Shown: in pieces, positions 1 through 10,085 of the stretch
Position numbering within the stretch: the stretch's first letter is position 1
Layout of the letters: each line of letters opens with the position of its first letter
Assembly: GCF_003697915.1 (NCBI RefSeq)
Contig: NZ_RCVN01000005.1
Span: 157,842-221,841, forward strand
From: Staphylococcus pseudoxylosus
Lineage (GTDB): Bacteria > Bacillota > Bacilli > Staphylococcales > Staphylococcaceae
Length of the DNA stretch: 64,000 nt
Reading direction: 5' to 3'
Made by a program: the position numbers and the translations under genes
Notes under the pieces: model-generated
What the model saw: only the letters and a program-made list of their open reading frames with translations
The model's database searches: none
Told to the model about the DNA's origin: nothing

Positions 1-316
1 AGAAGTTAAATTCGGTCAGCGTAATGAAAGTATTATTACATCAACAAATACATTCTTAACTAAGACTTCTCAAGCGGTGGCGGCTTTAATTGTCGGCGTA
101 GGTTTATCTATTTTAGGTTATACTCCAAACGAAGCACAATCAGTAGTGACAATTAACGGTTTAAGAATCATGATCTTAGTTTCGCCACTGGTTTTCGTTT
201 GCTTAGCTGCATTTTTATATCATAAAGCCTTTAATTTAAAAGGTGACTTTTTAACGGATATTGAAAAGACATTACAGTATAAACGCCAAAGGGAATTTAG
301 AGAAAGAATTAAATAA
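1..316 (+). CDS. lacP: Lactose permease, GPH family (LacP-like), C-terminal part
   Basis: The reading frame is open from base 2 at the window edge to the stop at 314-316, so only the last 104 residues are seen. Membrane sodium/proton:galactoside symporter of the glycoside-pentoside-hexuronide family. The visible part begins [10 protein letters not shown], the polar loop typical of GPH carriers, then has two hydrophobic segments and a short basic tail ([11 protein letters not shown]). There is no PTS IIA-like extension after the last helix, which fits staphylococcal LacP rather than the longer streptococcal LacS. The beta-galactosidase starts 14 bases downstream, the lacP-lacH arrangement known from S. 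xylosus, so substrate assignment rests largely on context. Confidence 0.85.
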   Translation, partial: EVKFGQRNESIITSTNTFLTKTSQAVAALIVGVGLSILGYTPNEAQSVVTINGLRIMILVSPLVFVCLAAFLYHKAFNLKGDFLTDIEKTLQYKRQREFRERIK

Positions 317-330
317 AGGGGTTGTTATCC

Positions 331-3315
331 ATGTTAGACCAACAGTTTCACGAAAATTTAGAGATTCAGCATGTTAATTTATTACCAAGACGTGCATTTT
401 ATATACCATATCAACAAGGGGAAGCGGCTTATCATTTTGAAACAAGATATAATACTCGAAATGTGACATTGTTAAATGGCGATTGGTACTTTCAATATTT
501 TGAGTCAATCGAAGCATATCTAAATCGTTCAAATGAACAGGAAATCAAAACACTAACAGTACCATCAGTTTGGAATTTATATGGTTATGATCAAATACAA
601 TATTTAAATACTCAGTATCCAATACCTTTTGACCCACCATATGTACCTAAAGATAATCCATGTGGACATTACACGAGAAAATTTACTATCGATGAATATG
701 ATCAACAATACGATTATCATTTGAACTTTGAAGGAGTAGATAGTGCATTTTATGTATGGATTAATAATGAATTTATAGGTTATAGTCAAATTGCACATGC
801 TATTTCTGAGTTTGATATTTCTAATTTTGTTCAACAAGGTGAGAATCATATCGACGTACTTGTACTTAAATATTCAGATGGCACTTATTTTGAAGATCAG
901 GACATGTTTCGACACTCGGGCATTTTTAGAGATGTTTATATCTTGAAACGCGCAACTGAACGTGTGGATGATTTTAAAGTGGAAACAAAGCTAAGTGACG
1001 ATTTAAACTCTGCACAGATAGATGTAAAAATAGAACGCGCGCATAATTTAAAATCAGTAGAATTCCAATTATATAACCCTGAGGGTGAAGCGGTAGCAAC
1101 CATATCTGGAGCACATGAATATCAATTTAATGTTTATAAACCTCATTTGTGGTCTACAGAAAATCCAACTTTATATACATTATACATTGTGACAGATCAA
1201 GAAGTAATTGCACAAAAAGTTGGAATTCGTGAAGTGACTATCCAAAATAATCAACTTTATATTAATGGGCAATCCATCAAACTGCGCGGGACAAATTACC
1301 ATGATAGTCATCCAGAAACTGGTTACGTAATGACAGAATCCCATTTTACAAAAGACTTAGAATTGATGAAGCAAGGAAACTTTAACGCCATTCGTACAGC
1401 GCATTACCCAAAATCTCCATTATTTTACGAAATGACGGACCAATATGGTTTCTACGTAATGAGTGAGGCTGATATTGAGACGCATGGTGTCGTTAGGTTA
1501 TATGGTGAAGACGATAATGAAGATTTTAATATTATAGCTGACGATAGTAAATTTGAAACAGCTATTATAGAGCGTATTGAAGCTTCTATTATGCCATTGA
1601 AAAATTACAGCTCCATCGTATCTTGGTCATTAGGAAATGAATCGGGATTTGGTAAGAATATGGTTAAAGGTGCAGCACGTGCCAAAACACTAGACAACAC
1701 AAGGCCAATTCATTATGAAGGTACATTATATCGAGATAAGCAACAACACTATGATCTAACTAATATAGATATGATTAGTAGAATGTATCCTTCTCCTGAA
1801 GAAATTGAGGAGACTTATTTGAAGAAACCGGATTTGGATAAACCGTTTATCTTATGTGAATACGCACATGCAATGGGCAATTCTCCAGGAGATTTACACG
1901 CTTACCAAACACTAGTTGAGCAATACGATAGCTTTATCGGAGGATTTGTTTGGGAATGGTGCGATCACGCCATACAAATTGGCATAAAAGACGGTAATCC
2001 TATTTTCAGGTATGGTGGAGATTTTGGAGAAAAACTACATGACGGAAATTTTTGTGTCGATGGCATTGTTTTTCCAAATAGGGTGCCGCATGAAGGTTAT
2101 TATGAATTCAAACAAGAACATAGACCATTAAAACTTGTGTCACAAGATGATTTTAAAATCATGCTACGTAACCAATTGGATTTTACGTCTGCAGAGCAAT
2201 ATATGTTTGTAGAGGCTACAGTGACAAATTTGAATGGGGAAAAAACGATCAGTGAAATACCTCTGTCAAATTTCTTGCCACATACTACGCAAACAATTGA
2301 TTTGAGCGATTATATCAATATAGAACATATCAGTGATGTCATATTACAGTATAAATTAAAAGCTGATGATCAATTTCGTTACGAAAATTTTGAATTAGGA
2401 CATGATCAAATCGTATATCAACGTCGAACAATGAAAGAACAGGATGAGCAATCAAGTGATGTTGATATTTTAGTAAATGAAACTGATAAATTAATCAAAG
2501 TTTCAGTAGATCAAAGTGAAACATACGTTTTTAATAAAGATAATGCAAGCCTTGAGTCAGTTCTCAAGCATAAACATATAGTAATGAACCAAAGCACAAC
2601 AAATAATATTTGGAGAGCTCCCACTGATAATGATACGAATATAAAATGTGATTGGGCATACTCTGGTTATAACGATATCACTACACGCGTGCACGATTAT
2701 CAAATTGTAGAAAGCGAGACAGAGGTCAGTCTTGTTTTTAATATAGCGATGGTCAATGACGCGGTGCCACCGGTACTATTTGGAACAGTGACTTGGCGTG
2801 TTCAACATGATGGCATACTTAATGTAACTTATGATTTAGAAAGAGATATGAAAGCACCTTATTTACCACGATTTGGTTTGGGTTTGATCTTACCTAAAGT
2901 GTTTGAACAAGTGAAATATTATGGCAAAGGTCCATTCAGTAGTTACCAAGATAAAGGTGTAGCCAATTATTTAGATGCGTTTGAGACGACTGTTACAGGC
3001 AATGGTGAAGTCCATATCAGACCCCAAGAAACAGGAAGTCATAATGAAACGACATTCGTTGAAATTAGTGATAGATGTAAAAGGCTTGTTGTAACAAGTG
3101 ACAATACATTTAGTTTTAATACAACGCATTATTCATTAAAACAGTTGACTGAAACAACGCATAAAGATGCACTAGAACTTGAAGATCAAACCTATGTATA
3201 TATAGATTATGCACAAAGTGGCATAGGTTCAAATAGTTGTGGACCAGAATTAAATGAAGCATATCGATTAAATGATCGACACATCGACTTTAGCTTTAAT
3301 TTGAAATTTGACTGA
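331..3315 (+). CDS. lacZ: Beta-galactosidase, glycoside hydrolase family 2
   Basis: Cytoplasmic enzyme that hydrolyses lactose to glucose and galactose (named lacH in S. xylosus). The protein is 994 residues, the full length of LacZ-type GH2 enzymes, with N-terminal sugar-binding and immunoglobulin-like domains, a central TIM barrel and the C-terminal beta-galactosidase small-chain domain. The acid/base Glu437 lies in SLGNESG and the nucleophile Glu510 in LCEYAHAMGNSPG. I chose ATG331 because AAAGGGG ends about eight bases before it; a TTG at 322 in frame is inside that ribosome site. It follows the permease by 14 bases and is closed by a strong terminator, so the two form one operon whose promoter lies outside the window. 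Confidence 0.96.
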   Translation: MLDQQFHENLEIQHVNLLPRRAFYIPYQQGEAAYHFETRYNTRNVTLLNGDWYFQYFESIEAYLNRSNEQEIKTLTVPSVWNLYGYDQIQYLNTQYPIPFDPPYVPKDNPCGHYTRKFTIDEYDQQYDYHLNFEGVDSAFYVWINNEFIGYSQIAHAISEFDISNFVQQGENHIDVLVLKYSDGTYFEDQDMFRHSGIFRDVYILKRATERVDDFKVETKLSDDLNSAQIDVKIERAHNLKSVEFQLYNPEGEAVATISGAHEYQFNVYKPHLWSTENPTLYTLYIVTDQEVIAQKVGIREVTIQNNQLYINGQSIKLRGTNYHDSHPETGYVMTESHFTKDLELMKQGNFNAIRTAHYPKSPLFYEMTDQYGFYVMSEADIETHGVVRLYGEDDNEDFNIIADDSKFETAIIERIEASIMPLKNYSSIVSWSLGNESGFGKNMVKGAARAKTLDNTRPIHYEGTLYRDKQQHYDLTNIDMISRMYPSPEEIEETYLKKPDLDKPFILCEYAHAMGNSPGDLHAYQTLVEQYDSFIGGFVWEWCDHAIQIGIKDGNPIFRYGGDFGEKLHDGNFCVDGIVFPNRVPHEGYYEFKQEHRPLKLVSQDDFKIMLRNQLDFTSAEQYMFVEATVTNLNGEKTISEIPLSNFLPHTTQTIDLSDYINIEHISDVILQYKLKADDQFRYENFELGHDQIVYQRRTMKEQDEQSSDVDILVNETDKLIKVSVDQSETYVFNKDNASLESVLKHKHIVMNQSTTNNIWRAPTDNDTNIKCDWAYSGYNDITTRVHDYQIVESETEVSLVFNIAMVNDAVPPVLFGTVTWRVQHDGILNVTYDLERDMKAPYLPRFGLGLILPKVFEQVKYYGKGPFSSYQDKGVANYLDAFETTVTGNGEVHIRPQETGSHNETTFVEISDRCKRLVVTSDNTFSFNTTHYSLKQLTETTHKDALELEDQTYVYIDYAQSGIGSNSCGPELNEAYRLNDRHIDFSFNLKFD

Positions 3316-3339
3316 GTAATTATTGGGTAATATGTAAAT

Positions 3340-3388
3340 AAAACAGCCCTAATTGATTAACTAATGTTAGTCAATTAGGGCTGTTTTT
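3340..3388 (+). terminator. Rho-independent terminator of the lactose operon
   Basis: A 17-base arm beginning AAAACAGCCCTAATTGA is followed by a 14-base loop, its complement TCAATTAGGGCTGTTTT and a run of T. It lies 25 bases after the lacZ stop. Confidence 0.9.
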
Positions 3389-3443
3389 TATATCGTTGAA
3401 ATTCAGCTTAATTATTAGTGATTTCTATATTAAAATTCACTCA

Positions 3444-4073
3444 TTATAATTCTTGATTCTTAAATATTTTTAATGAAGTAACATAAGATAGAGCAAAAGC
3501 TATTATGCCAACTAACGCATATACGCCGACAACCAATATACTGTTTCCTAAATTTGTAGCGTCTGAACCTGATACAGCAACTTCTGATAAATTCATGCCA
3601 AAAAAGACGATGAAAAATAAGAAAAGTACAATAAACGACGTTGAAATCAAAATAACATTAGAATTTTCGGGCCCAAATTTAAATGTTAATGGGAACATCA
3701 TGGCATAAGTACCTGCGCCTCCAATACCTACTAATATAGACATGAGTATTACATTGAAATCTTGCGTAATTAATGAAACAGATATAACGCCAAATATAAA
3801 ACCAATTAAAGTGAGTATCCCATAAAAGCTAAAGTAACTATTAACATAAGCGATTCTGCCACTTGGGAGTGTTGAGATATAGTACATCCATTTTGAATCT
3901 TTTTCATGTTTAATGTTATCCGTAACTGGCGTTATGAGGAACAACATTGGTAAAAAACATGCCATAATTGGATTGATAAATGCAAAAATAACGGCCGCTA
4001 CTATCGCTACTATGAGATATGTATAAAGAGATTTTTTTGATGAATAATAACTACTTAATATTAAACCTTTCAT
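3444..4073 (-). CDS. ABC-2 type transporter permease
   Basis: Integral membrane protein of 209 residues with about six hydrophobic segments, typical of the small ABC-2 permeases (ABC2_membrane_5 type) that pair with a one-domain ATPase. Its start codon overlaps the stop of the upstream ATPase gene, so the two are translationally coupled and very likely form one exporter. It is the last gene of a four-gene minus-strand operon (Xre regulator, DUF3169 protein, ATPase, permease). The layout resembles staphylococcal peptide or PSM export and immunity modules, but I cannot name the cargo. Confidence 0.8.
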   Translation of the reverse strand: MKGLILSSYYSSKKSLYTYLIVAIVAAVIFAFINPIMACFLPMLFLITPVTDNIKHEKDSKWMYYISTLPSGRIAYVNSYFSFYGILTLIGFIFGVISVSLITQDFNVILMSILVGIGGAGTYAMMFPLTFKFGPENSNVILISTSFIVLFLFFIVFFGMNLSEVAVSGSDATNLGNSILVVGVYALVGIIAFALSYVTSLKIFKNQEL

Positions 4074-4915
4074 TAGCTATCACCTCGCATAATTAATTTT
4101 ATGGCATCATCAATGGTTTCTAATGGGCGAGCATCTGTAATCGCCGTGCGATCATTGATTAATGAGATTCTAGAACCTTTACGTACTCTGGATGCGATGA
4201 GTATATCGTTTGGGATATTTAATTCCTCTTTGCTTTGTTCTAAAATACCGTAATGGTTAAATAGATTGTCCTTTTTCTCCTCTAAAATGATTTCTCCGTT
4301 TTTCATAAATACGAGTTTTGTTGCAAGCTGCTCTATGTCCTCCGATATATGAGATGAAATTAAAATACCGTTACCTTTTGCTACATAATCTTCTAAAATT
4401 TCGATGACTTCTTCACGGCTAGAAACGTCCATACCTGCAGTTGCTTCGTCTAAGATAAGGACTTTACTATCGTGACTTAATGCGATTGTTAAAGCGGCTT
4501 TCATACGCATACCTCGAGAAAAAGAAGCTATTTCATTTGTAGTAGGTAATTCAAAATTTTTAATAATAGAGAAGAATTTCTCGGAATCCCACGTTTTGTA
4601 AATTTTAGAAAAGACTTTATCTATATCTTGAATCGTTAATTTGTTTGGAACTCGTAAATCATCAAAGACGACACCAATATGCTCTTTATGTTGGTTATCA
4701 TTTGCTGTTATAGGTTTATCAAAATAACGTATTTCTCCTGAATCTTTAAAACGGTTACCGACCAAGGTATTAATTAATGTAGATTTACCAGACCCGTTTT
4801 TACCAATTATGCCAATCACTTCATTAGGTTCAAGCGTTAATGAGATATCAGAAAGTTGAAAATCTGATTTTTTATATGATTTATTAAGATTCTGAATTTC
4901 TAATAAATTTTCCAT
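4073..4915 (-). CDS. ABC transporter ATP-binding protein
   Basis: Cytoplasmic ATPase of 280 residues. It shows Walker A GKNGSGKST near residue 38, a signature-like SFSRGMRMKAAL, Walker B KVLILDEATAGMD and a switch histidine in ISSHISED. The SRGM form of the signature is common in ABC-2 exporter ATPases related to PmtA/YtrB. About 60 C-terminal residues follow the ATPase core. It is preceded by GAGGATATT before its ATG and overlaps the permease gene by one base. Its likely role is to energise that permease; the substrate is unknown. Confidence 0.88.
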   Translation of the reverse strand: MENLLEIQNLNKSYKKSDFQLSDISLTLEPNEVIGIIGKNGSGKSTLINTLVGNRFKDSGEIRYFDKPITANDNQHKEHIGVVFDDLRVPNKLTIQDIDKVFSKIYKTWDSEKFFSIIKNFELPTTNEIASFSRGMRMKAALTIALSHDSKVLILDEATAGMDVSSREEVIEILEDYVAKGNGILISSHISEDIEQLATKLVFMKNGEIILEEKKDNLFNHYGILEQSKEELNIPNDILIASRVRKGSRISLINDRTAITDARPLETIDDAIKLIMRGDS

Positions 4916-4941
4916 AATATCCTCGCTTTCAAAATTTATTT

Positions 4942-5661
4942 TTATTTATAAAATTTACTGACTTTCAATGTATAGCCGAAAGTATTATATACAAATAAAA
5001 CGATGAGTATAAGTAGACCTATCGATTGATTTATACCTGTTCTTATAGAGAAACCGCCTAAAAGTACTACGCCAATCATAATTAACACGAGATTGATGTG
5101 ATAAGTTTTGAACATTGACACAAGTATTATATGGCGTTCTCCTTCATCTTTAATACTGAGAACTTTTTCTGTGTAGCGAGACTCCCCTTGTTTTGGGTAG
5201 CGTGAGTCAAATTTCCTTGCAAAAAACCCAACCATTAGAGAAGGAATCATTGTTATTAAAAATGGAATAATTGCGTAAAATGATGACATTTCATTGTTTT
5301 TGTTTGCTAGGACAAAAATAAAAATGGTAATAAAACTTACTGACATTTGTATGAAATAAATGATTTCAGATCTGATATATTTTATATTTGCCTTTTTTTC
5401 AAATAAATCAGCTTGTGTATCTTCTAACGAATGATTCGTTTTTGATTTGAATTTGATGGCGTCTCTCTGTACTTTATGTAATACAAAAATGAGAATAATA
5501 TTGATAACAGAGGCAATAATGGTTACTATTACCAAACTATTTTCTGAAATTGTAATGTTTGAAAATAGATTTGTATATTCCATGACACTAATTGTGCTAC
5601 CCATGATACCTCCGACAATACAACCTAGTAAAATAAATAGTAAATATCGTCCTACTTTCAT
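4942..5661 (-). CDS. DUF3169-type membrane protein
   Basis: A 239-residue protein with six hydrophobic segments in three pairs (about residues 5-27, 42-62, 100-150 and 185-232) separated by a charged loop near residues 65-95. Size, topology and the neighbouring small Xre regulator match the DUF3169 family, for which no function is established as far as I know. The ATG overlaps the regulator stop (ATGA), with GAGGAGAGGG upstream, and the ATPase gene follows after 26 bases. It is probably an accessory of the exporter or a membrane sensor for the regulator, which is inference. Confidence 0.72.
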   Translation of the reverse strand: MKVGRYLLFILLGCIVGGIMGSTISVMEYTNLFSNITISENSLVIVTIIASVINIILIFVLHKVQRDAIKFKSKTNHSLEDTQADLFEKKANIKYIRSEIIYFIQMSVSFITIFIFVLANKNNEMSSFYAIIPFLITMIPSLMVGFFARKFDSRYPKQGESRYTEKVLSIKDEGERHIILVSMFKTYHINLVLIMIGVVLLGGFSIRTGINQSIGLLILIVLFVYNTFGYTLKVSKFYK

Positions 5662-5861
5662 AAATCCCTCTCCTCTATAATGAAAATATTTTCGACAGGT
5701 TCATCAAATATGTTTGCAATTTTTACTGCAGTTAAAATAGATGGCATAAAATCATTTCGCTCAATTAAGGAAATAGTCTGTCGTGAAACGCCTGCCTTTT
5801 TAGCAAGTTGTGTTTGATTATAGCCATCACGAGCACGCAATTCTTTAACACGATTTCGCAA
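5658..5861 (-). CDS. Small Xre-family transcriptional regulator
   Basis: A 67-residue DNA-binding protein that is almost only a helix-turn-helix: TQLAKKAGVSRQTISLIER at residues 18-36, followed by a short dimerisation tail. It resembles YozG-type regulators that head DUF3169/ABC operons. The best start is TTG at 5861 with AAGGAG ten bases upstream; there is no ATG. It is the first gene of the operon and probably represses its own promoter, which must lie in the 160 bases before the adjacent MFS terminator. Confidence 0.85.
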   Translation of the reverse strand: MRNRVKELRARDGYNQTQLAKKAGVSRQTISLIERNDFMPSILTAVKIANIFDEPVENIFIIEERDL

Positions 5862-5954
5862 ATATTATCAACTCCTTGTATACAATATATAATATTTCAG
5901 TAAATTTGACAACTATATTAGTCAAAATGACGTATATATGTGTCTTTTTCAGCA

Positions 5955-5998
5955 GTGAAAAAGCTACTAAAAGCACGTAGTATAGCCTTTAGTAGCTT
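5955..5998 (-). terminator. Terminator of the MFS gene at 6021-7235
   Basis: Read on the minus strand, AAGCTACTAAAG, a short loop, CTTTTAGTAGCTT and a T run form an intrinsic terminator just after the MFS stop. Confidence 0.75.
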
Positions 5999-6020
5999 AT
6001 TTAAAAAAATAAATTTAATC

Positions 6021-7235
6021 TTAGCAAGTTTGCTTATGTTTTTCTTTTAATAATAAGGTACATATAAAGCCAATGATTAATAATCCAGCAGCGAGATAAA
6101 AACCAGTTGCCATAGCACCTGTTAAATCTGTTAAATAGCCAGTCACGTATGGGGCGAGTATTGATGCAGTCATTCCTATAAAATTATAAACACTAAAAGA
6201 TGTACTTAACGCATTTTTAGGCGCATTATCTGCAACTACAGCTATTAAGACAGGATTTGTACTTATCTTCCCAACAATGCCGTAGCCAATTAAAGCAATA
6301 TATAAAATCCATAAATGATCAAACATAACGATGGAAATTGTAAATATAAATGCTAAAGGTATCATTACTAATAAGACTGGGCGACGACGTCCTAATCGAT
6401 CAGAAAGCCAGCTAAAGAATAGTGAGCCAGGTATAGCAGCCCAAGGAACTAATGAGGCGATAAAGGCTACTTGGGCACCATTGATATCCCGTTCGGTTTC
6501 TAAGTAATAGGGTAACCACGTAATAATCATAAAAAAACCATAAATTGAGCAGAATATAATGATATAAGCCAAAATCAAATTTCGATTTTTGAATAAACTA
6601 GTGAATTTAAACGGTACTTGTTGTTCAGTAGACATTTGGATATGTCTAGGGCGTTCTTTAATTACTTTATACATTAACAAAGCTAGCAGAAGTATAGGAA
6701 TTGCCATGATGAAAAAAGGTGTATGCCAATTCATACCAAATTCCGGAACAGTATAACTTGAAATGAAATAACCAATTGAAGTACCAAATGCCATACCACT
6801 ATTAATTAATGCACTACCGAGTGTGATATGTTTTTCAGGAATGGCTTCTGAAGATAATGCGTATTGAGGACCGTAAAACATGCCTTGTGCTAACCCAACA
6901 ATAAGCCAAGATAGAATAAATAGGAAAAAGGTCGGCATTATACCAGTAATAATCATAAATACACCAAAGATTATCATACTTGGGACAAGCATTTTCTTTC
7001 GGCCAATTTTATCTCCTAGTATACCTGAAGGGATTTGAGTCAAAGTATAGCCAATAAAGAATATACTCATGATAATACCGAGCTGTGCATTGTTTAAAGA
7101 GAAAGTGTTTTTAATATCACCCATAATTGGGTTCAATATAGTACGTCCAGCATAGATTACTAACCATCCGAATGTAAAGATAGTAACTAATTTAATCCAG
7201 TAATGTTTACTAAGTTGTATTGATTCTTGTTGCAT
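6021..7235 (-). CDS. MFS transporter, anion:cation symporter-like
   Basis: A 404-residue membrane carrier with twelve predicted helices. The loop between helices 2 and 3 carries the MFS signature GDKIGRKK (residues about 75-82), and a second copy, SDRLGRRR, follows in the C-terminal half. The N-terminus GWLVIYAGRTILNPIMGDIKNTF resembles the ACS branch (organic acid carriers such as hexuronate or glucarate transporters) rather than drug pumps. AAAGGAG precedes ATG 7235. A LysR-type gene is divergent across 297 bases, the usual layout for a LysR-controlled uptake gene, but that regulator is frameshifted here. The substrate is unknown. Confidence 0.85.
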   Translation of the reverse strand: MQQESIQLSKHYWIKLVTIFTFGWLVIYAGRTILNPIMGDIKNTFSLNNAQLGIIMSIFFIGYTLTQIPSGILGDKIGRKKMLVPSMIIFGVFMIITGIMPTFFLFILSWLIVGLAQGMFYGPQYALSSEAIPEKHITLGSALINSGMAFGTSIGYFISSYTVPEFGMNWHTPFFIMAIPILLLALLMYKVIKERPRHIQMSTEQQVPFKFTSLFKNRNLILAYIIIFCSIYGFFMIITWLPYYLETERDINGAQVAFIASLVPWAAIPGSLFFSWLSDRLGRRRPVLLVMIPLAFIFTISIVMFDHLWILYIALIGYGIVGKISTNPVLIAVVADNAPKNALSTSFSVYNFIGMTASILAPYVTGYLTDLTGAMATGFYLAAGLLIIGFICTLLLKEKHKQTC

Positions 7236-7532
7236 TTAAGCTGCTCCTTTCATATTCTTATTTAATTTGATAATACCTATTTTTTGAAAAAGATGCTTTG
7301 GTAAATTCGACAAAAACATTGTGTGAAATTGAAATAAATTACATTTTTATGTAAATGAGGTTATATATTATATATTTATAAGCTCGCGTGCTATAACATC
7401 TTAAGCGCTATAGAAAATTGAAATTGAAAAATAAGTATTAAACGAATACTCAGAGCACGCTTATTATTTATAAAAAGAAAACTTAATAATGTAGAATAAG
7501 TATAAGTGTTTTAAGCAAAGGGGGATTGCTTT

Positions 7533-8425
7533 ATGCAAGAGGAAGATTATAAAATTTTAGCGATGCTTAATAAAGAACAAAGCTTTACTAAAGCTGCCAA
7601 ACGATTATTTATGTCACAACCATTACTTTCTTATAGGTTAAAAAAATTGAAAAAGATTTTGGAATTAATATAGTTGAAAAAATAGGGAATCAATTTAAAT
7701 TCACACCCGAAGGAGAGTATCTAGTCAAATTTTCAAATAAAGTCTTATTTGAAATTCAAAATCTAAAGTCAAATATTAATGAACTTCGTGAAAATTTGAA
7801 AGGTAATATGAAACTAGGAGCGAATACAAATTTTGCTATATATACGATGCCGGAATTAATCAAACAATATTATCAAGCCTATACAGATATTTATATATCT
7901 ATGACAAGTGGTTGGAGTATTGAAATTTTAGAACAAATGGAAAATAATGACCTTGATGTAGGGATTTTAACAGGGGATTATGATTGGTATGGCAATAAAA
8001 TATTATTGAAACGCGATCCATTAACCATTATTAGTAAAAAAGAGATAAGTTTGAAACGTTTAGATCAAGAATACAGAATTGTTTATAAATCTCATCAAAA
8101 TTTTAACACTTATATTGAGCTAGAAAATTCAATTACTAAATCAATCAATGATTGGTGGAGTGAACGCTATGATACGTACGCTAGAAATATAATTCAAGCT
8201 GATAAAATTGAAATTTGCAAAAAATTTGTAGAGCAGGGAATGGGATATGCTATCGTTCCTAAATCATGTATTTTAGATAGTGATTCTTTTTATACTAAAG
8301 ATTTGAAATTTAAAAATGGTGATAGTATTACTAGAAATACATGGTTATTATATAGGGAAGCAGCAATGAATAAGGATATAGCAAACTTTATATCCTTTTG
8401 TAAGATATATTTTGAAATAAAGTAA
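7533..8425 (+). pseudogene. LysR-family transcriptional regulator, frameshifted
   Basis: The ATG at 7533 follows AAAGGGGGAT and opens a normal LysR winged-helix N-terminus (SFTKAAKRLFMSQPLLSYRLKKL) that ends at TAG 7671-7673 after 46 codons. The sequence continues in another frame from 7649 (EKDFGINIVEKIGNQFKFTPEGEYLV) through the effector-binding domain to the stop at 8423-8425. LysR proteins normally read LEKxxG at this junction; losing one base at about 7647-7655 (TTG GAAAAA to TTGAAAAA) explains the break. Joined, it would be about 297 residues, full family length. It could be a real mutation or a sequencing error. It sits between an MFS gene and a NorB-like MFS/ureohydrolase pair and may have controlled either. 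The divergent region 7236-7532 is A/T-rich and shows no other gene. Confidence 0.85.
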
Positions 8426-8432
8426 TTTAAAA

Positions 8433-8478
8433 TAGCGCTAAGTGGTTTTTAAGCTACTTAACGCTTTCTTTTTTTATT
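8433..8478 (+). terminator. Terminator after the LysR gene
   Basis: AGCGCTAAGTGG pairs with CTACTTAACGCT (two wobble pairs) across a short loop and is followed by a long T run. Confidence 0.7.
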
Positions 8479-8692
8479 ATTTTTAAGCATTTTTTATAAG
8501 CACATAAAGAAATTTTATAACAGCTGTACTTTATAACAAATCACTTTAAATAAACATGATGATATCAACGTTTTTTTATAAAACATCTCTTTATAATTAG
8601 TGGGAAAATTCAGAAATCTATTTGCTGAATTGTCATCATGGTGCTAAACTTCAACTAATTTGAAGGAACCTTCAAATCAAAGGGGGATTGCC

Positions 8693-10054
8693 ATGAAAGC
8701 TAAAAGACAAATAGATTTGTATATTTTAGGCATGGTTTTGGCAATATTAACATTTTGGCTTTTTGCACAATCAATGATTAATATCATTCCAACAATGCAA
8801 AAAGATCTAAATGTTTCATCAGGTATTTTAAACATTTCCACAAGTTTAACATCGCTATTTTGTGGATTGTTTATTGTAATTGGTGGAGGTATTTCAGATA
8901 GACTTGGGAGAAAGAAAATGACTTACGTTGGTTTAGTCATTAGCATCGTTGGGTCATTGCTTGTCATTTTGGCCAGAGAACCTGTTTTATTGATTTTTGC
9001 TAGAGTACTACAGGGTTTATCTGCAGCACTTGTGATGCCAGCTACCTTAGCATTAATTAAGACAACATTTCAAGAAAGTGAACGGCAACGTGCTTTAAGT
9101 TATTGGTCATTTGGTTCTTGGGGAGGTGGCGGTATAACCACATTTGTGGGGGGATTAATCGCTACATATTTTGATTGGCGAATGATATTTATTTTTTCAA
9201 TTGTGATTGCTCTTGTTGCAATGGTTTTATTGAAAAATATAGAAGAAACGAAAGTTGCTAAAGTAAATAAAGAGAAATTTGATATTATTGGCTTTTCAAT
9301 TTTTGTAGTCCTCTTATTAGTTATTAATATTATTGTGACACAAGGACAAGATTTGGGGTGGGCAAGTTTTCCTATTATTGCATTATTCATTGCATCTATC
9401 ATATTAACAATCCTATTTATTTTTTTTGAAAGAACAAGAAAACATCAATTTATAGATTTTGAGTTATTTAAAACTAAACCATTTACGGGTGCTGTCCTTA
9501 CCAATTTTTTACAAAATGGCATTGCTGGCACAATTGTTGTAGCGAATACGTACATTCAGATTGGCAGAGGGTTTACGGCTTTTCAAACAGGATTACTGAC
9601 GTTGGGCAATATTATAGCTTTGTTGCTGATGATACGCGTGGGTGAGCGATTATTACAGAAAGTTGGTCCTTATAAACCAATGTTTATCTCAATTATTATA
9701 GCGAGTGTTGGTATGAGTTTTGGAGCATTAACATTTTTATCTAATTTACCATACATTATCGTTGTGTTTATTGGCTTTTTAATTGCAGGTATCGGCATTG
9801 GTTTGTATGCAACGCCTTCATTAGATACATTGTTGGTTAATGTAAGTGACGATAAAGTAGGTATTGGTTCAGGTATTTATAAGATGGCGAGTTCTTTAGG
9901 TTATTCCTTTGGTATTGCTATTTCTACCGCAATATATACTTCATTTGCTGAATTGTTTCACAATGAACACTTGGCAGGAGCGCTTGGCATGTTATCAATT
10001 GTTATTTTGATAGTGACGATGTATGAAAAGTCCTTGAATGCTGATTGTATATAG
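8693..10054 (+). CDS. NorB-like MFS multidrug transporter (DHA2, 14 helices)
   Basis: A 453-residue membrane efflux protein. Length, about fourteen hydrophobic segments and the signature SDRLGRKK after helix 2 place it in the DHA2 family. Passages such as LTFWLFAQSMINIIP, RQRALSYWSFGSWGG and the last third (GLYATPSLDTLL, GSGIYKMASSLG) closely recall staphylococcal NorB. The start is ATG 8693 with AAAGGGGG; an upstream in-frame codon at 8660 lacks a ribosome site. The ureohydrolase gene follows after 31 bases, so the two are probably co-transcribed and the pump may handle a guanidino compound or polyamine instead of a drug. That link is inference. Confidence 0.83.
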   Translation: MKAKRQIDLYILGMVLAILTFWLFAQSMINIIPTMQKDLNVSSGILNISTSLTSLFCGLFIVIGGGISDRLGRKKMTYVGLVISIVGSLLVILAREPVLLIFARVLQGLSAALVMPATLALIKTTFQESERQRALSYWSFGSWGGGGITTFVGGLIATYFDWRMIFIFSIVIALVAMVLLKNIEETKVAKVNKEKFDIIGFSIFVVLLLVINIIVTQGQDLGWASFPIIALFIASIILTILFIFFERTRKHQFIDFELFKTKPFTGAVLTNFLQNGIAGTIVVANTYIQIGRGFTAFQTGLLTLGNIIALLLMIRVGERLLQKVGPYKPMFISIIIASVGMSFGALTFLSNLPYIIVVFIGFLIAGIGIGLYATPSLDTLLVNVSDDKVGIGSGIYKMASSLGYSFGIAISTAIYTSFAELFHNEHLAGALGMLSIVILIVTMYEKSLNADCI

Positions 10055-10085
10055 ACACATTTTAAATAAACGGGGGTATTTTATT

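Noticed and set aside
3444..5861. PSM transporter operon pmtRABCD
   Set aside because: The operon has one ATPase and one permease with an Xre regulator and a DUF3169 protein, whereas Pmt has two ATPases, two permeases and a GntR regulator.
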